DNA of 64,000 nucleotides from Agaricus subrufescens (lineage: Eukaryota; Basidiomycota; Agaricomycetes; Agaricales; Agaricaceae), in assembly GCA_029945375.1 (NCBI GenBank), contig CM057066.1:496001-560000 (forward strand), in the 5' to 3' direction. The notes under the pieces were generated by a model, which saw nothing but the letters and a program-made list of their open reading frames with translations, was not told where the DNA came from and searched no databases. Position numbers and translations under genes: made by a program. Each line of letters begins with the position of its first letter. Within the stretch, counting starts at the first letter, position 1. Shown one piece after another: positions 12,723 through 24,880 of this stretch.

Positions 12723-14662
12723 TCAAAAATGCTCATGATATCCTGCGGGCTTTTGCAATCCAGCAGTTTCAACCCCGGGCAACGGCCACTTGCTAGCAAA
12801 GTCGCAGACCTCATCCCGGAGTTGCTTCACTTTGGCATATCCCTCTTTGCCCTCCTCCTGAGTGGTAGCAACCCGGACAAAGTCCTTAAGAAGTTTCGAA
12901 CCAGCCTCCTTCTGGAGGAGGAGCGCAAGTTGGACAGCCCGATGAAGGAAATCAGCGACGACCTTGATATCTTCCTCCTTCATATCACGGGAGGTAAGGG
13001 CTGAGGTACCGAGACGAATGCCACCGGGAACTTGTGCGGAGGCATCACCCGACACAGCGTTTTCTAGAGCACGTTAGTACTAATGAAAGGGGAAGCGGTA
13101 ATATGACGCTTACTGTTGATGGTAATACCCATCAGGTCACAAACCTTCTCAACTTTGCTACCGGTCAAACCAAGCGGCCTGAGATCCCAAAGAACAAGAT
13201 GGTTGTCAGTTCCACCAGTCTGGAGCTTATACCCACTGGCAACGAGGGACTCTCCAAGAGTCCTTGCGTTGGCAATGACCTGCTTAGCGTACGCCTTCCA
13301 CTCGGGTCGCGAGACCTGAAGGAGTGCAGTAGCGACAGCGGCGATAGTCTACAATGTATCAAGTAAGCAAATATACTCCTACAGAAACGGGACTTTTCAC
13401 TTACGTTGTTATGAGGACCACCCTGGCAAGCGGGGAAAACGGCGTCATTGACACGTTTCTCAAGGTCAGAAGCGTTGGGGCGATCTTTGCGGAAGAAAAT
13501 AAGACCCGCACGAGGCCCACGCAACGTTTTGTGTGTCGTAGTTGTTACAACATCGCAGTACTCGAAGGGGCTGTTCAATTCTTGCGCGGCAATCAGTCCA
13601 CTGGTGTGGGCTATATCTGCCATGAGGAGAGCGCCCTCCTTGTCACATATCTCGCGGAGTTTGGCATACTCCCAGTCCCGAGGATAAGCCGAAGCACCAC
13701 AAATAATGAGACGGGGTTTGAAAATCTTAGCCTGTGCGGCGAGGGCAGCATAATCAACGAGGTTGGTATCAGGAGTGATGGCATAGGGATAAGATTGGAA
13801 ATAGATAGATGACGCAGTCATCTTTTTCTTGGCAGTCTAAGAAATCATGAAGTTAGTATTCGGCGTGAGGGCGGAGAGACGGATATGGACAGACGTAATA
13901 TCCATGTGTAAGGTGGCCACCGTCTGGGAGGCCGAGACCCATGAGGCGGTCTTGTGGCTGGATTAAAGCAGTCAGAGCCGCAAAACTGGATGATGATGAT
14001 CAGTTCGCTAGAGTCGGCTAACAGTCAAGGTTATACTGACTTAGCGGTCTACGAGACAACACGACATGAGAACATGAGAACATGAGAACATGAGAACGAG
14101 CGCATAACTTAAGCGAGAGTGGCACTCACACTGCCCGAATAGGGTTGGACGTTCACTCCCCAAACAGCGGGGTCGAGGTTGAACGCGGTAAGTGCTCGCT
14201 TCCGGCAGAGAACCTCAAGCTCGTCGATGTATTCGTTACCACCGTAGTACCGGGCGCCAGGAAGACCTTCGGAGTACTTGTTGGTGAGAATGGAGCCATT
14301 AGCCTCCATAGTTGCTTGACTTGTCAAGTTCTACATATTCCGCATGAGATCCCGTGGCATGCGGGAGAAACGGAGCCGGCGAACCTCGGAAGCAATGAGC
14401 TCAAGCCCAGTGAACTGTCTCCACGTTTCCTTATCGATGATATTCTTCACCTCCGGGTCGATCTCTGAAAGGGGCGCGTAGAGCACCTTGTTCTGCAAGT
14501 CGAGCCGAAGTCAGAACGTGCGATGCGCGTATACTGGAGAGAAGCACTTACAAAGTCTGGGGTGTTCGCCGTGGCCATGGCTCGCAGGGCAATCCGAGAG
14601 ACAGGAGGGAATCTGGAGACGGTAGTGGTCCGGAGCAAGGGCCTAGCCAGGAATCGCAACAT
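12723..14662 (-). CDS. SHMT: Serine hydroxymethyltransferase (PLP enzyme)
   Basis: Interconverts serine plus tetrahydrofolate and glycine plus 5,10-methylene-THF. Eight exons on the complement: 14662..14552, 14492..14385, 14330..14130, 14048..14041, 13985..13895, 13836..13405, 13348..13114 and 13063..12723, giving 508 residues. Diagnostic motifs in order: [44 protein letters not shown], the PLP-lysine segment [12 protein letters not shown], and PGGIRLGT near the end. Exon 4 is only 8 nt, but it is needed to join SGS to the TANFAALTAL segment in frame. Intron 3 carries four copies of an AACATGAG-like unit (14066-14099). The N-terminus [14 protein letters not shown] is rich in Arg and Ser/Thr without acidic residues, like a mitochondrial presequence. 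A second in-frame Met at residue 29 (MATANTPDF) could give a cytosolic form. Length and motifs are normal for the family. Confidence 0.95.
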
Positions 14663-15030
14663 CGAAAAATCACTTGTTCACAAAAATGTTGGAACCGGAT
14701 AAAACCGAAATCCGTCGATCAGCGATCGGTTTTATACTCCCGACTCGCCCTCCCTTGCACATAAGAGGCAGAAATTCACACCCTTCAGGGCGGGTGCATG
14801 TGCGTTAGTCACCGTCTGCTCAAGACGTACCATCCTCGAAGAATGCCTGGAAATTTATGCTGCTTGCTTTGGTACGAGTCTGGTACAAGTAGTGATTGTA
14901 ATCAATGCGATCATCTTTTGTCAATTTGCCCCGATGGGTCAAGTAGATAAGCGATCTTCGAAAGAGAATCTATTGCCACATGTTACCAGCACATTAATAA
15001 AACTGATAATGCTACAGATACATCGTCTCG
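14663..15030. other. Spacer between chitinase stop and SHMT start
   Basis: Both flanking genes are on the minus strand. Holds the SHMT promoter side, including a TATA-like box at 14731-14737, and the 3' flank of the chitinase gene. Nothing else is seen. Confidence 0.6.
14731..14737 (-). promoter_or_regulatory. TATA-like box of SHMT
   Basis: TATAAAA on the minus strand, about 70 nt upstream of the SHMT ATG. Position and sequence fit a core promoter element; there is no experimental support. Confidence 0.45.
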
Positions 15031-16703
15031 CTATGATTCTGCAGTCATGCTACCAGTAATAGCTTCAAGTAGTGAGTTGTCTGAGGCATCAGAGCCTACA
15101 TTCCACATCGCGAAGCCTGCGAGGCCATTTTCACGGATAAATTTACCCTTGGCCACTAGATGTAACGTCAGCAAATCCGAAAATTAACTGCCAAGCTATA
15201 CACGCACCAAAGCTCTCGGCCGAATCGTAATTGATTAAGATTTCTGAGGTGGTGTTGTATAAATATGCCTAGGATTATCCGAAATCAATAAAGACGATCA
15301 CCACCAAAAATAATTATCATAATCACCGTCTGACTGCACTCATCGTATTGAGAGAGAAGATCACCAGTCGCTTTGCCCTTGGAATCAATGAATCCTCGAG
15401 CAACCATGTCACTATAGTCAAAGACACCGCCAGGACCAACTGGGTTTCCACAAATGTCCTTGGCATTATCTGAACAATATGAGACCAGGGAAGCTACAAA
15501 GAGAAATAAAGGCTTACCAAAGTCTCCCGGTGCCTCACCGGTACCAAACACTGTTGGGTCTGCGGCTACAGCAGGGAATTGAGCCAGTTTCTGAGGGTCG
15601 TTCCCAATATTAGCCTTTGGGACGTGGAATCCGTGACCGTATGACGCAACGCCAAGGACGATCTGGTTCGAGGAAAATCCAGCAGCAGTCCATAGTTTGA
15701 AAGCGGCTGAGGCAGAACCAGTCTGTTGACCCGCAGGAGCGCAGGAGTCATCGAGTGGTGCATTAGGACCCGCGACTTTTGAGAACGTGGCTCCGTATGC
15801 GTCGTAGCCCATGATTTCTATGGGAAATACTTAGTTTTTGAGTACGTGCGGACGATAGATGAGGCATACCTATGTGGTCGAGGACTTTGGCAAATTCAGA
15901 CACGTCGGTGAGAGGATTACCATCAGGTCCATTCCACGGTGTCATACCGACAGCAGCGGTAAGTCGGAATCCCTCTGGTGCCTGTTGACGGACAACTTGA
16001 AGAAGTTCAAGGAAGTTGGCAGAGTCATCGGGGGAGATGACGTTACAACCTAGGCCTTGCTTATTCGGGAACTCCCAACTGAAAGCTGTATAAGTATCTC
16101 TCCGGGATGAGCAAACAAAAGACTTACTCAAAGTCGATTCCAGACATATTGTGTGAATCCGTGAAATCGAGAAGAGCTTTCGCGAAAGCTGTTCGGTTTT
16201 CGGCAGTAGCAACTGAGGAGGAAAAGAATCTCGAGCCGGTCCAACCACCTATAGCTATCACTGTCTTCGCATTCTAAATATAAAATGAGTCTCCGGCAGA
16301 GGTGAAAAGGCGATTGACATACATTGGCTCTAGCTTGTTCCATGAAGTCGTTCAAGGCACTCTCGCCATCCGGTAGCTCAAGGCCCTGTTGGACATCCTC
16401 ACTAGGAACACTATATCACAACTTAGTCAATGTAGTAACGACAAGACCACAGCATACGTACGCAAACCCGTAGGTCACATACGAGTATTTGTCCCAGGGA
16501 ATTTGACTCGCGGTGAACTTTCCAGTCGCTCTCTCTCCATACCAGCCACCATACCACCCGGTGGCCAATTTTTGTGTTTGTGGTGTTGCAGTTGCGGAGG
16601 GGGCAGCAGTGCTACTGGCGCCCTGAGCTAGTCTCCTAGAACAGGATGGGGCTCCGAGGACGGATGAAGTGAGGGCGGCAAGGACTAAAAAGGCCTTCAT
16701 CAT
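15031..16703 (-). CDS. Secreted GH18 chitinase
   Basis: Endo-acting glycoside hydrolase family 18 enzyme, expected to cut chitin-type beta-1,4-GlcNAc polymers outside the cell or in the wall. Eight exons on the complement: 16703..16462, 16410..16323, 16273..16128, 16078..15870, 15817..15518, 15469..15327, 15268..15208 and 15155..15031, giving 437 residues; all introns are 48-58 nt. Signal peptide MMKAFLVLAALTSSVLGA is followed by a short Ser/Thr/Ala linker. The substrate-binding strand IAIGGWTGS (SxGG-like) precedes the catalytic strand MSGIDFDWEFP. The proton-donor Glu and the DxE aspartates are present, but the first Asp of the canonical DGxDxDxE is Ser. The MGYDAYG segment, with the substrate-assisting Tyr, follows at the expected distance. 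No chitin-binding module is seen. The family is certain; the activity is inferred. Confidence 0.93.
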
Positions 16704-19700
16704 GATTTTAAGACGTTTTGACGAGTTTATCGTATCGAATAAGATTGTTGACTGAAACGATTGCTACGACCGGCGTATAGGGGGTGCACCAGTAGCAAAT
16801 GGATGAGGCAAAAGAGGTAAGGTATGGGGAAATGAAGTGAGGGAAATGAGCCAAATAGTGGCTTTATATCGTGGAAGAACAAGCCAACCATCATGATGGC
16901 TATTGTCCATACTCAACAATGACAGCGTCAATGGGACAATAGATTGATGGTTGACCATCACACTCTCGTAACTCCACACCCGATCCGAAGAGAAACGCAC
17001 GTTTTCCACCCACCTGCCTTCATTACGGGTTGCCTGGGATATCTGAGGGCAGTATTGTGCCACTTATGCATCGTTCATGGGCCTTTCATGAATAATTCAT
17101 CAATAGTGCATGAGCCTCCATTAACCGATATCAATAGCTCAGACGGCTTACGTAAAGATGGCACAACGCCCGAGCCCCAAGAGACTGCTGATTATAACTT
17201 CAATAGGTCGTAAATAGGTCAGGATTCTGACAACCCGAGCGCTGAAATCTGTCAGCGACCTGTGGATGTACAACTGTGGAAATTCACTTGGTTTCGTATC
17301 ATTTTGCAAGTAAAGGCCCTACGCAAAATGCTATGAGTCTAAAGGTGAATCAAGCTACTCTTCTGATGTTTTCAATCATATCAAAGGGACTAGTTCTCGG
17401 ATCAGCTTTGAGGAGTCCACACATCATTGTCGATGATAGACGCTGCTCCGATTATATGGGGACGCCCAACGCGAATTTCTAGAGGGGAAAATGAGAGGCT
17501 CCGATTGACGGATTGACGCATAGAGTTATATGTTTGCCTCTGGGCTCAAGTTCCCTCCAGGATCGTATTCAATCTCAACTTTCGGCAGCCCTTCCATAGT
17601 AGATACGCTACAGCCTTACCTGTACACACCAATAATATAGGGTGCGATGTTAGGAAAGGCGCTGCTGGAAGAAGCGATCAAGGGCTTCGACAAATTTGAA
17701 ATATCCAGGGAAGGCTAAGCGCTTTGGGGCCCATTAACTGACACAGGTCTTCAGACAGCGGTTCACGGATCCCCGAAAGTTGTCTGTGAAGATTGTCGGC
17801 ATCACTATCGGCAAGAATGCCATAGTCTGAACCCCCGCTTGTGATCAGTGAGGTACTCCTGACCTCTGAGATTCGTATCACTGACTTGCAAGACCACAAG
17901 TTCGGCACATTCACCCACTTGAAAATAGCCACCCGCCTCTAAGTCAAGATGGCGAGTGTCCGTGGAGGACGGCCAAGCTGGTGCCAACAACAGATGAAGC
18001 ACACTGAAATCCAGGCGAAACTTATAAGTGCGCTCAAAGTAGGCTAATGCTCTGCCATGAAGTAGGTCCTCGGCTAGTGTGATGAAACAACCGCTTTTTC
18101 GGCGGAACAGAAACCCTGTGAAAAGCGGTCAGCGCGGTGCTGGGTTCAGAAGTCGTAAAACCGCTGGAAGATACGATCATGCCCGGAGACATAGGCCGGA
18201 GTAGGAAAGTTTCATCCCGATACACGCAGAGTATTCATAAGAGAGCGAATTCGATGATCGACGTGGCAGTAATGCAATCTGAATGTAATTGAGCTCTTCA
18301 ATAGGACAAATCAATGTGCTCGTAAACCCCGGGCCGATTGATTGATCCGGTACTCGTTCTTGTCCCACGTTGTCTTTCTCTGAATCAACCACTATCGAAA
18401 TGCTCTGTTAAGCCTCATGCTCAAAACAACTATTTCAAAACATCAACATAAATTACATCTCCACATGTTCGCAAAAGAACAATGACATCCGCGACTGCCT
18501 CTTTATTCTCAACGGCCGCATTCATCTCGCCTATCAAGACACCGCAGCATGGTGCTGTGTTAAACACTCACAGAAGGCATCATATAATGAACTGCCCTGA
18601 GACTGCCTGCCTCTCATGAATGGTTCGCGAACATCACGAAGGCATGGTACAGAAGTGGTTTGGTCGCGTAAAATCCATGGAGGCCCGCGCCCATCGCAGA
18701 CTCCGACGCATAGTGGGAGAGCCTGTAAATGTTCACCTCTGTTCATCAGTTCGGTCTATTTCTGTGTCCGACAGGGTGCTAGCTATATTGTGTACTCGTG
18801 TAGCCCTAATTAGGTGCAGTGTATAGTTTGGCGATACTTCAGGACACTTGTTGTTGTTACCCGAATTATTTCTCATTATAGTCGCAAGGACCTCGGAGAG
18901 AAAAGCGTCACGCACAGTGAATCGGGGATATTTCCGCGGCCTCTAATTCTCTCACTAGTATGACCGCTACTAGATATCCACTCAGAGCCCCGAATTCTCT
19001 CTCGCGAGCCTAGAAAATGTCGTATTGACGTGTTAGTAGAATGGGATCGCCTTAACACCATTCAGATTACAGCAAGTTGTTCCTACAACAAAAATTACTT
19101 TTTTAGTCACTCCGACTCGGACTCTTCGTAATAAACCTTATATGGTGCCACAGATAGTTCTGCTCTGTACAATCTCACCAACTAACCATTTAATCGCGCC
19201 TACGATGAACACAGCTGATCTCAAATTGTTCCAGTGAAAGTGATCTCAGGGTTGTCCTAACTTGGTTATCAATCAAATTCGAAGGCCGCCACTTGCCACC
19301 TGACGTCATGAGTCACAATGCAATGTCAATCTTCATCTTGCATTTCGGGGCTAATGCTTGCTACGTATACGACTATGGAGAGGACTTAACGAAGCGAAGG
19401 CCCCTTCTTCCGCGGCTACGTGGATTTTCGGGTAATGTATACATATCAGAGGTTCCCTCGATGCCCGGAATTCCCGACATTCCGGGTTTTTCGAGCAACA
19501 TTGAGCCGGTGTATTGATGTGATTTAACATTCAGTTATACCTGAAGATGATTGGTACGCCATGGTCCAGCCTTCCCTCAACTTGATTCTGAAATCAAACA
19601 TGCACGGGGTAGATGAATTAACCGCTGTAAGACTAGAATATTTTCCACGAGGTTGCACTCTGTACAGTTGTTGTGTCTATGGCTTCTGACTTTGTGGTGC

Positions 19701-22321
19701 TGCTTCGGCACGCTAAAGATTCTGATATAGCGGCTATCCATTCTAACAGTAGAAGCATTTTCATCATGACGATCAGGTGGCTGGCAACAATGGAGCCTCT
19801 CGGCGAGTAGAATAGCTCCACAAAGGGACCACAGGCTCATGCAATGGCAGCACGTTCTGTTCATTGACTTGTCAATTGTTGAAGGACCGGCTCGGAGAGG
19901 TACCCTGAACCATGTGAATGCTTGACAGCTTCACTCGATTTGTTCCCTGAACTGATTCGAACCCTGCATCTTGTGCCCTGGATGATTTTTCCGCCCTTGA
20001 ATTCTTTTCCAGTTTCTGCGAAGCTCTATTCATACCTCGACAAAATGCGAGCTACCACCGATCAAAAGTCGAAATCTGGTCAAAACGGAGAGATCATTCG
20101 AATACAAGATCTGTCCAGAACACGGTGTTCTTTTCCCAAGCTGAGCGGGTGCCTAGTGATACATTTTACCGTGACGCGGTACGAGGCACAAGGTAAATTC
20201 GCCTTCACGCAACTTCGCTGCGACACGAACCTTCGTGCAATTCTTACCAGAGCCAAATTCATCCGATTTTTTCTCTCTGGTTGGTTACCTATGGTGTCTG
20301 ACCTACGCGGTCGCTTTCTTTTATGCCGATCAACGGAGAGGTCCCGTCTTTTTTTTTTTTGCCTGTAATTAGGACTAATCTGGCCTAAGCATGACCAGTC
20401 CAATGTACTGGATGACAAGGAAGCTACTATAATTCATATCGGTGGTCGGCAGTAGGACCGTTTTCTTTTATGATGATCATAGCCACAGCATCCGACGTCG
20501 GAAAAGTTGTCTGGCGACCGTCAAGTTGTTTTATAGCAACAACCAAACAAGGCATCTTCTATACGGACCTGAAGGTTTGCGACCCCAAATCTGTACAATG
20601 AACTATCATGGGATATCAGCGTCTAACAACAACGGGCCGTCAGTGCCCATATGTTTCTCAAATCGAAAATTGGAAGTTGGAACATCCTCCGAAACTATTA
20701 CACATGTTACTTGATGTTTGATGTATATTGGCCTACACTTGCATGTCGCTGACGAATATGTGATTACTTTCGAGCACCGCTAATAAAAACTGGTTATATT
20801 CCTCGAACAAAAGCAATACTACGACGCCATCAATGTTGGTATTGTGTTGCCTTCTCAGTTGGCATATATATTTGGGGAGGTTGTCATAACCTGAGCAATG
20901 GAGCGTGGTTAGATTTTGACCGAATGACCTCCCGTCAAGGGACGGGGAAGTAGAATCTTTAACTGATGGGGTTCCATGCATTTTATGCTTCAAGCCGACT
21001 CGGAAGTTTCAACGATAATAAACCAAATAAGCAGCCTCGTGCCCTACAACTCCTTAAAACTCAGTCATGAGTTTTTTTCGATACCAAATAAAGCCCACTC
21101 ATTCCTATGTTACATGCGCGATATACGAGAATTGAGACCGCACCAAGTACGGTCGGTTCAGTATGTCAATCAAATGCTACCGCCGCTCAGTGTAGCGAAT
21201 AAACCGCTAGTGCACACTGGATAGTCATTGGACGGCTTTATTCCAAGACCGCTGGGTTGAACACACACAGGCGCTCAAAACCTGTGTTTGGCTCGGGGGT
21301 AACATGACTCGAGGCGCCCAGTTTTACTCTCATCACCCTTCGGCCTTAGAAACTCCACAGTCCCCGCCTTCTTGCACTACCTATCCCATGAAATAAGAAG
21401 TAATGATTACTACCAACACGGTTAAGGTGATAAACCCTCTTTTTATTGGCGGATGTGTGGAATGATATTCGTACATCTAGGGGAACATCGATTGGGATGT
21501 CCTTAGGTACGTGCGGGGGAATGAAATAATGAACTCGAGGCACAAATCATTAGCATTCAGGGCTGATCATAGTAGTGATTTCCAAGCTCGTTCTAAGGCC
21601 TCAAATTTCTCCGAAGAGGCCAGTGTCCCACGAAATAAATTTATTACTCATTAGCTCCCTCAAAAATTGTCGCCTACGCGGTGAGAAGAGGTCAGTCATG
21701 CGAGCTACTATACGAAGTTGTTGAAGATGGTACGGTGCCCGAGATACTAATCCTATAGAATGAAAATCAAACAATAATGCAAGCACTGTGGTTTGCCTAA
21801 GGCTCCAGAAGACAAATGTTCTTACTCATCGTCCTCTGTTCGAAGAACCCAGGAATGAGGTTTACTAGAATCCTTGGTTCTGAGATCCTGCTCCTAGTGC
21901 TCTTGTTCTATTCAACCGTGTGAGTACACACAATCTTAACAGGCAAACCCACCGGGATTCGGAATTCCGCGACTCAAGTATTCACCTTCTAGCCAAAGCT
22001 TCTTTTACCAACCCAATGGTAAAGTTACTCGAAAAATAAATAATGCTTTTTCGTCCCCGTATTTATTTGGACGATTCTCAGGATTTGCCGTGGAGTAAAA
22101 TATAACTTATGGTAAGCCGTCGAAGGAGCTCCTGTTCGGGTTGTTCCAGTGAGCATGTGAACACTGACGTTGAGGGTAAATGTGAAATTTGACCAAATCA
22201 CTTCACTTTGAGCAATAAGAGACCACAGCGGTGTGCCCCAGGCCTGCTGATATATAGTTCTCGCCTAGGGAAGTTAAAAGGAGCTGGAAGCGATCGTAGT
22301 GGTTCAAAACTGTTCCCAAAG
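16704..22321. other. 5.6-kb gene desert
   Basis: No gene, tRNA or complete mobile element is recognised. Open frames are short and scattered in all frames. Two overlapping minus-strand frames at about 17680-18000 could be remnants of a decayed gene but lack recognisable motifs. A T/A homopolymer lies at about 20349-20361. The right end (about 22250-22321) is the promoter of the first royal-jelly-like gene, with TATATAG at 22251-22257. Confidence 0.45.
16861..16867 (-). promoter_or_regulatory. TATA-like box of GH18 chitinase
   Basis: TATAAAG on the minus strand about 160 nt upstream of the chitinase ATG. The distance implies a 5' leader of roughly 130 nt if it is used. Inference only. Confidence 0.35.
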
Positions 22322-23867
22322 ATGCTGAAAGTTTTCCTACCTCTCCTTGCCTTATCCGGCACACTAGCCATTAAATTCCATCCCTTGGATGCAAAGCCGG
22401 GCCTCATTGATAATGGAACTTTTGGACCAGAAGTAGAGGTTGTCCACCTATTCCAAGGAGAGGCTCCGATCGGTATTACCATCAGTAAATCTGGGCGGGC
22501 ATTCGTGACGTTCAATCGGTCAATCTGTTGACATTATTCGTGGATACCAGCTCATACTGGATTTTTGCGTGTATAGAGGAGACTTGGATACAAACCCTCT
22601 GACTTTGGCCGAGATTGTCAGCGACCAAGGCGAAGTTCCTTTTCCTAATGCAGAGTTCAACACACCTCCTGGAGGATTAGTCAACTCCAGCTCCGGACAA
22701 GCATTAGGAACGAGTGACTCTGAGCACTTCATCAACGTACAGGGCGCCGTTGTTGATTCGAAGGATCGACTCTGGGTGTTGGATAATGGAAGACCAGTGG
22801 TCGCTGGAGACAACCTCCTGGCAACACCCGGCGGGCCAAAACTCATGGGTTTCGATCTTGGAAGGAATGCAACAACTCCGTTCAAGACGATAACTTTTCC
22901 CAACAGTGTCTTGCCTCCGACAGGGTATCTGAATGATGTTCGATTTGACTTGACGTCGAGTTTGACTGAATCGGGTGAAGGTGTTGCATACATCGCCGAT
23001 AGTGGTCCGTCACGGTTCCTATGTTTCACGATGATGCTCCTGGCAGTAACTTGAGACATGACTTCGTAGGCGCATTTGGTATCATTGTCGTCGACCTTGG
23101 GACCGGTGAATCGTGGAGGCACTTGAACCAGCTGCATGAAGTTACGCCTACTTCGCGTTTTCTCCCCACACTTTTCGGAGTACCAACTTTCCTTCGAACA
23201 CCTTTGATCCCAAGTCTGCACTATGAGAATGCTGGGGGAGGTGGTGGATGTGACGGTGGGTGTTTAGGAGGGTATTTGGTCTCAAATGTTTGGTACTGAC
23301 TCCTGGTTACCAGGCTTCGCCATCAGCGCAGATGGGAAATTTATTTACTTTACTCCCTTGTCCAGTCGCGATCTCTACCGCGTAGAGACCTCGGCCTTGA
23401 GAGCAAACACAAATAATGATACCCAAGCATTTTTGAAGGCGGCAGATAGCGTGCAATATTTGGGTGAGGTGAGAATTTACAAAATCGGTACATGAAGAAG
23501 TTTGCTGGTTTTACCTTTGACATTTAGATGGGCGGACAGGCAGACGGCATGGAGTCTGACAACACTGGCAAAATCTATATCAGTAGCCCTGAGCACAATG
23601 CAATCAATATTTTCGACCCGGACACTGGACTTGTTTCAGTATTCGTGCGCTCACCGATGCTAGCATGGCCAGACACCTTAAGGTGCGAGCGACTTTTGGT
23701 TTATTGCTCTCTTAACTTTCTACGATAGTGTGGCCGACGATGGGTTTATCTATGCAACTGTCAATCAATTATGGCTGAGTCCTGGGTTTCAGAATGGGGT
23801 GGATAAGAGAACGAAACCGTTTGCGCTGGTCAGGATGAAGATAAATGGAGGAAGAGTTTCGCTCTGA
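22322..23867 (+). CDS. Major royal jelly/yellow-like secreted protein, copy 1
   Basis: Six exons: 22322..22518, 22577..23004, 23070..23255, 23314..23468, 23528..23682 and 23729..23867, giving 419 residues. Signal peptide MLKVFLPLLALSGTLA. Motifs of the MRJP/yellow six-bladed propeller family: VVDSKDRLWVLDNG, PPTGYLNDVRFDL, GIIVVDLGTGESWRH, FAISADGKFIYFTP, LYRVETSALR, PEHNAINIF and a C-terminal TVNQLWLSPGFQNG segment. Basidiomycetes carry secreted members of this family of unknown function; no catalytic role is established. TATATAG lies about 70 nt upstream of the ATG. The downstream gene at 24881 is a tandem paralogue with identical lengths for all six exons. All introns here are GT-AG. Confidence 0.9.
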
Positions 23868-24880
23868 TACACGAAGGACGACAGTTACACGATTGAACCT
23901 GGTACTAAGGGTTCTACTTCATTCAAAGTTTAGTGCTCAGTAACCTCAGGTGGTGGGCGTTTTTGTCCGATAGTTCTTTAGTACAAATCATATATGCCAT
24001 ATTTTATGTCTTCTCTGCAAGGACGAAAAACGTGAACTGTGGTAACATGTATACCAGTTTTAGAATATTAGTCTTGAATCTGGGATAACCAGGATCTCGC
24101 ATTCATCACGCGTAGTATGGTTACTTCTCGAGATCGTCTTCAAATCGCAGGTCTAGGATCCTCCTTCAACGAGTAAAATGGTAATGACCCCGGTCCCCGT
24201 ACGAGTTGGCTTTCACTAGCTTTATTGATGAACAACTCTGACAATCGGGTTCAAGACGGCCAGAGGTCCTTCGACACACACCAGGGTTTTATTCCCGGAT
24301 GCCTTAATCACACGGTCGCAAACGCTTGATCATCCAGTGGCGGCCTTTAAGTCAGATCTGCTAGATCCTGTTTTCTAGCTTCTTTCTACCGAAGCTTGTC
24401 TATATGACATGACTGTTGATACCGAGGGGTTCTAGAGACCACAGTACGACAATCCTGTACCTGATGGTTTATTTAGGCAGGACAGATAGGAGCTGCTGAG
24501 TCGCTTTCGATTCCGCGGCTCCCCAGAAGCTTAAAATAAACGGATTCTTTCTTCCTTTACCACTCCAACAATAAAGTCGCTTGATTATTGCTCCTGATCC
24601 GTTTTGACAACTATCATGTTTCTCAGGACTAGCCGCTAAATAACATGACGTGGGATGGTAGCTTCTGTCGGCATAGGCGTGGGTATTGGCGCGAGCGTCG
24701 GGACAAATCCATGGTGAATATTTGGGTACCGAAGTATCGTACTAGTCCTTTCGGCAGAGCCTGAGAGAATTAACTACCGGATGAAGAAAGAATGTGCTTG
24801 GTTCCCACTGCGTGCTTCTCTTTAATACTCCAAAAAGATAAAAGGAAAACTAAATTACGCTTATTTGATACACCTGAAAG
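23868..24880. other. Spacer between tandem royal-jelly-like genes
   Basis: About 1 kb without a gene. No obvious similarity to the flank of the first copy was noticed by eye, and no repeat or RNA gene is seen. Confidence 0.5.

Noticed and set aside
19945..19975. A TTCGAA-containing stretch suggested a tRNA T-arm.
   Set aside because: The flanks do not form the T-stem and no anticodon or acceptor stem can be built around it.
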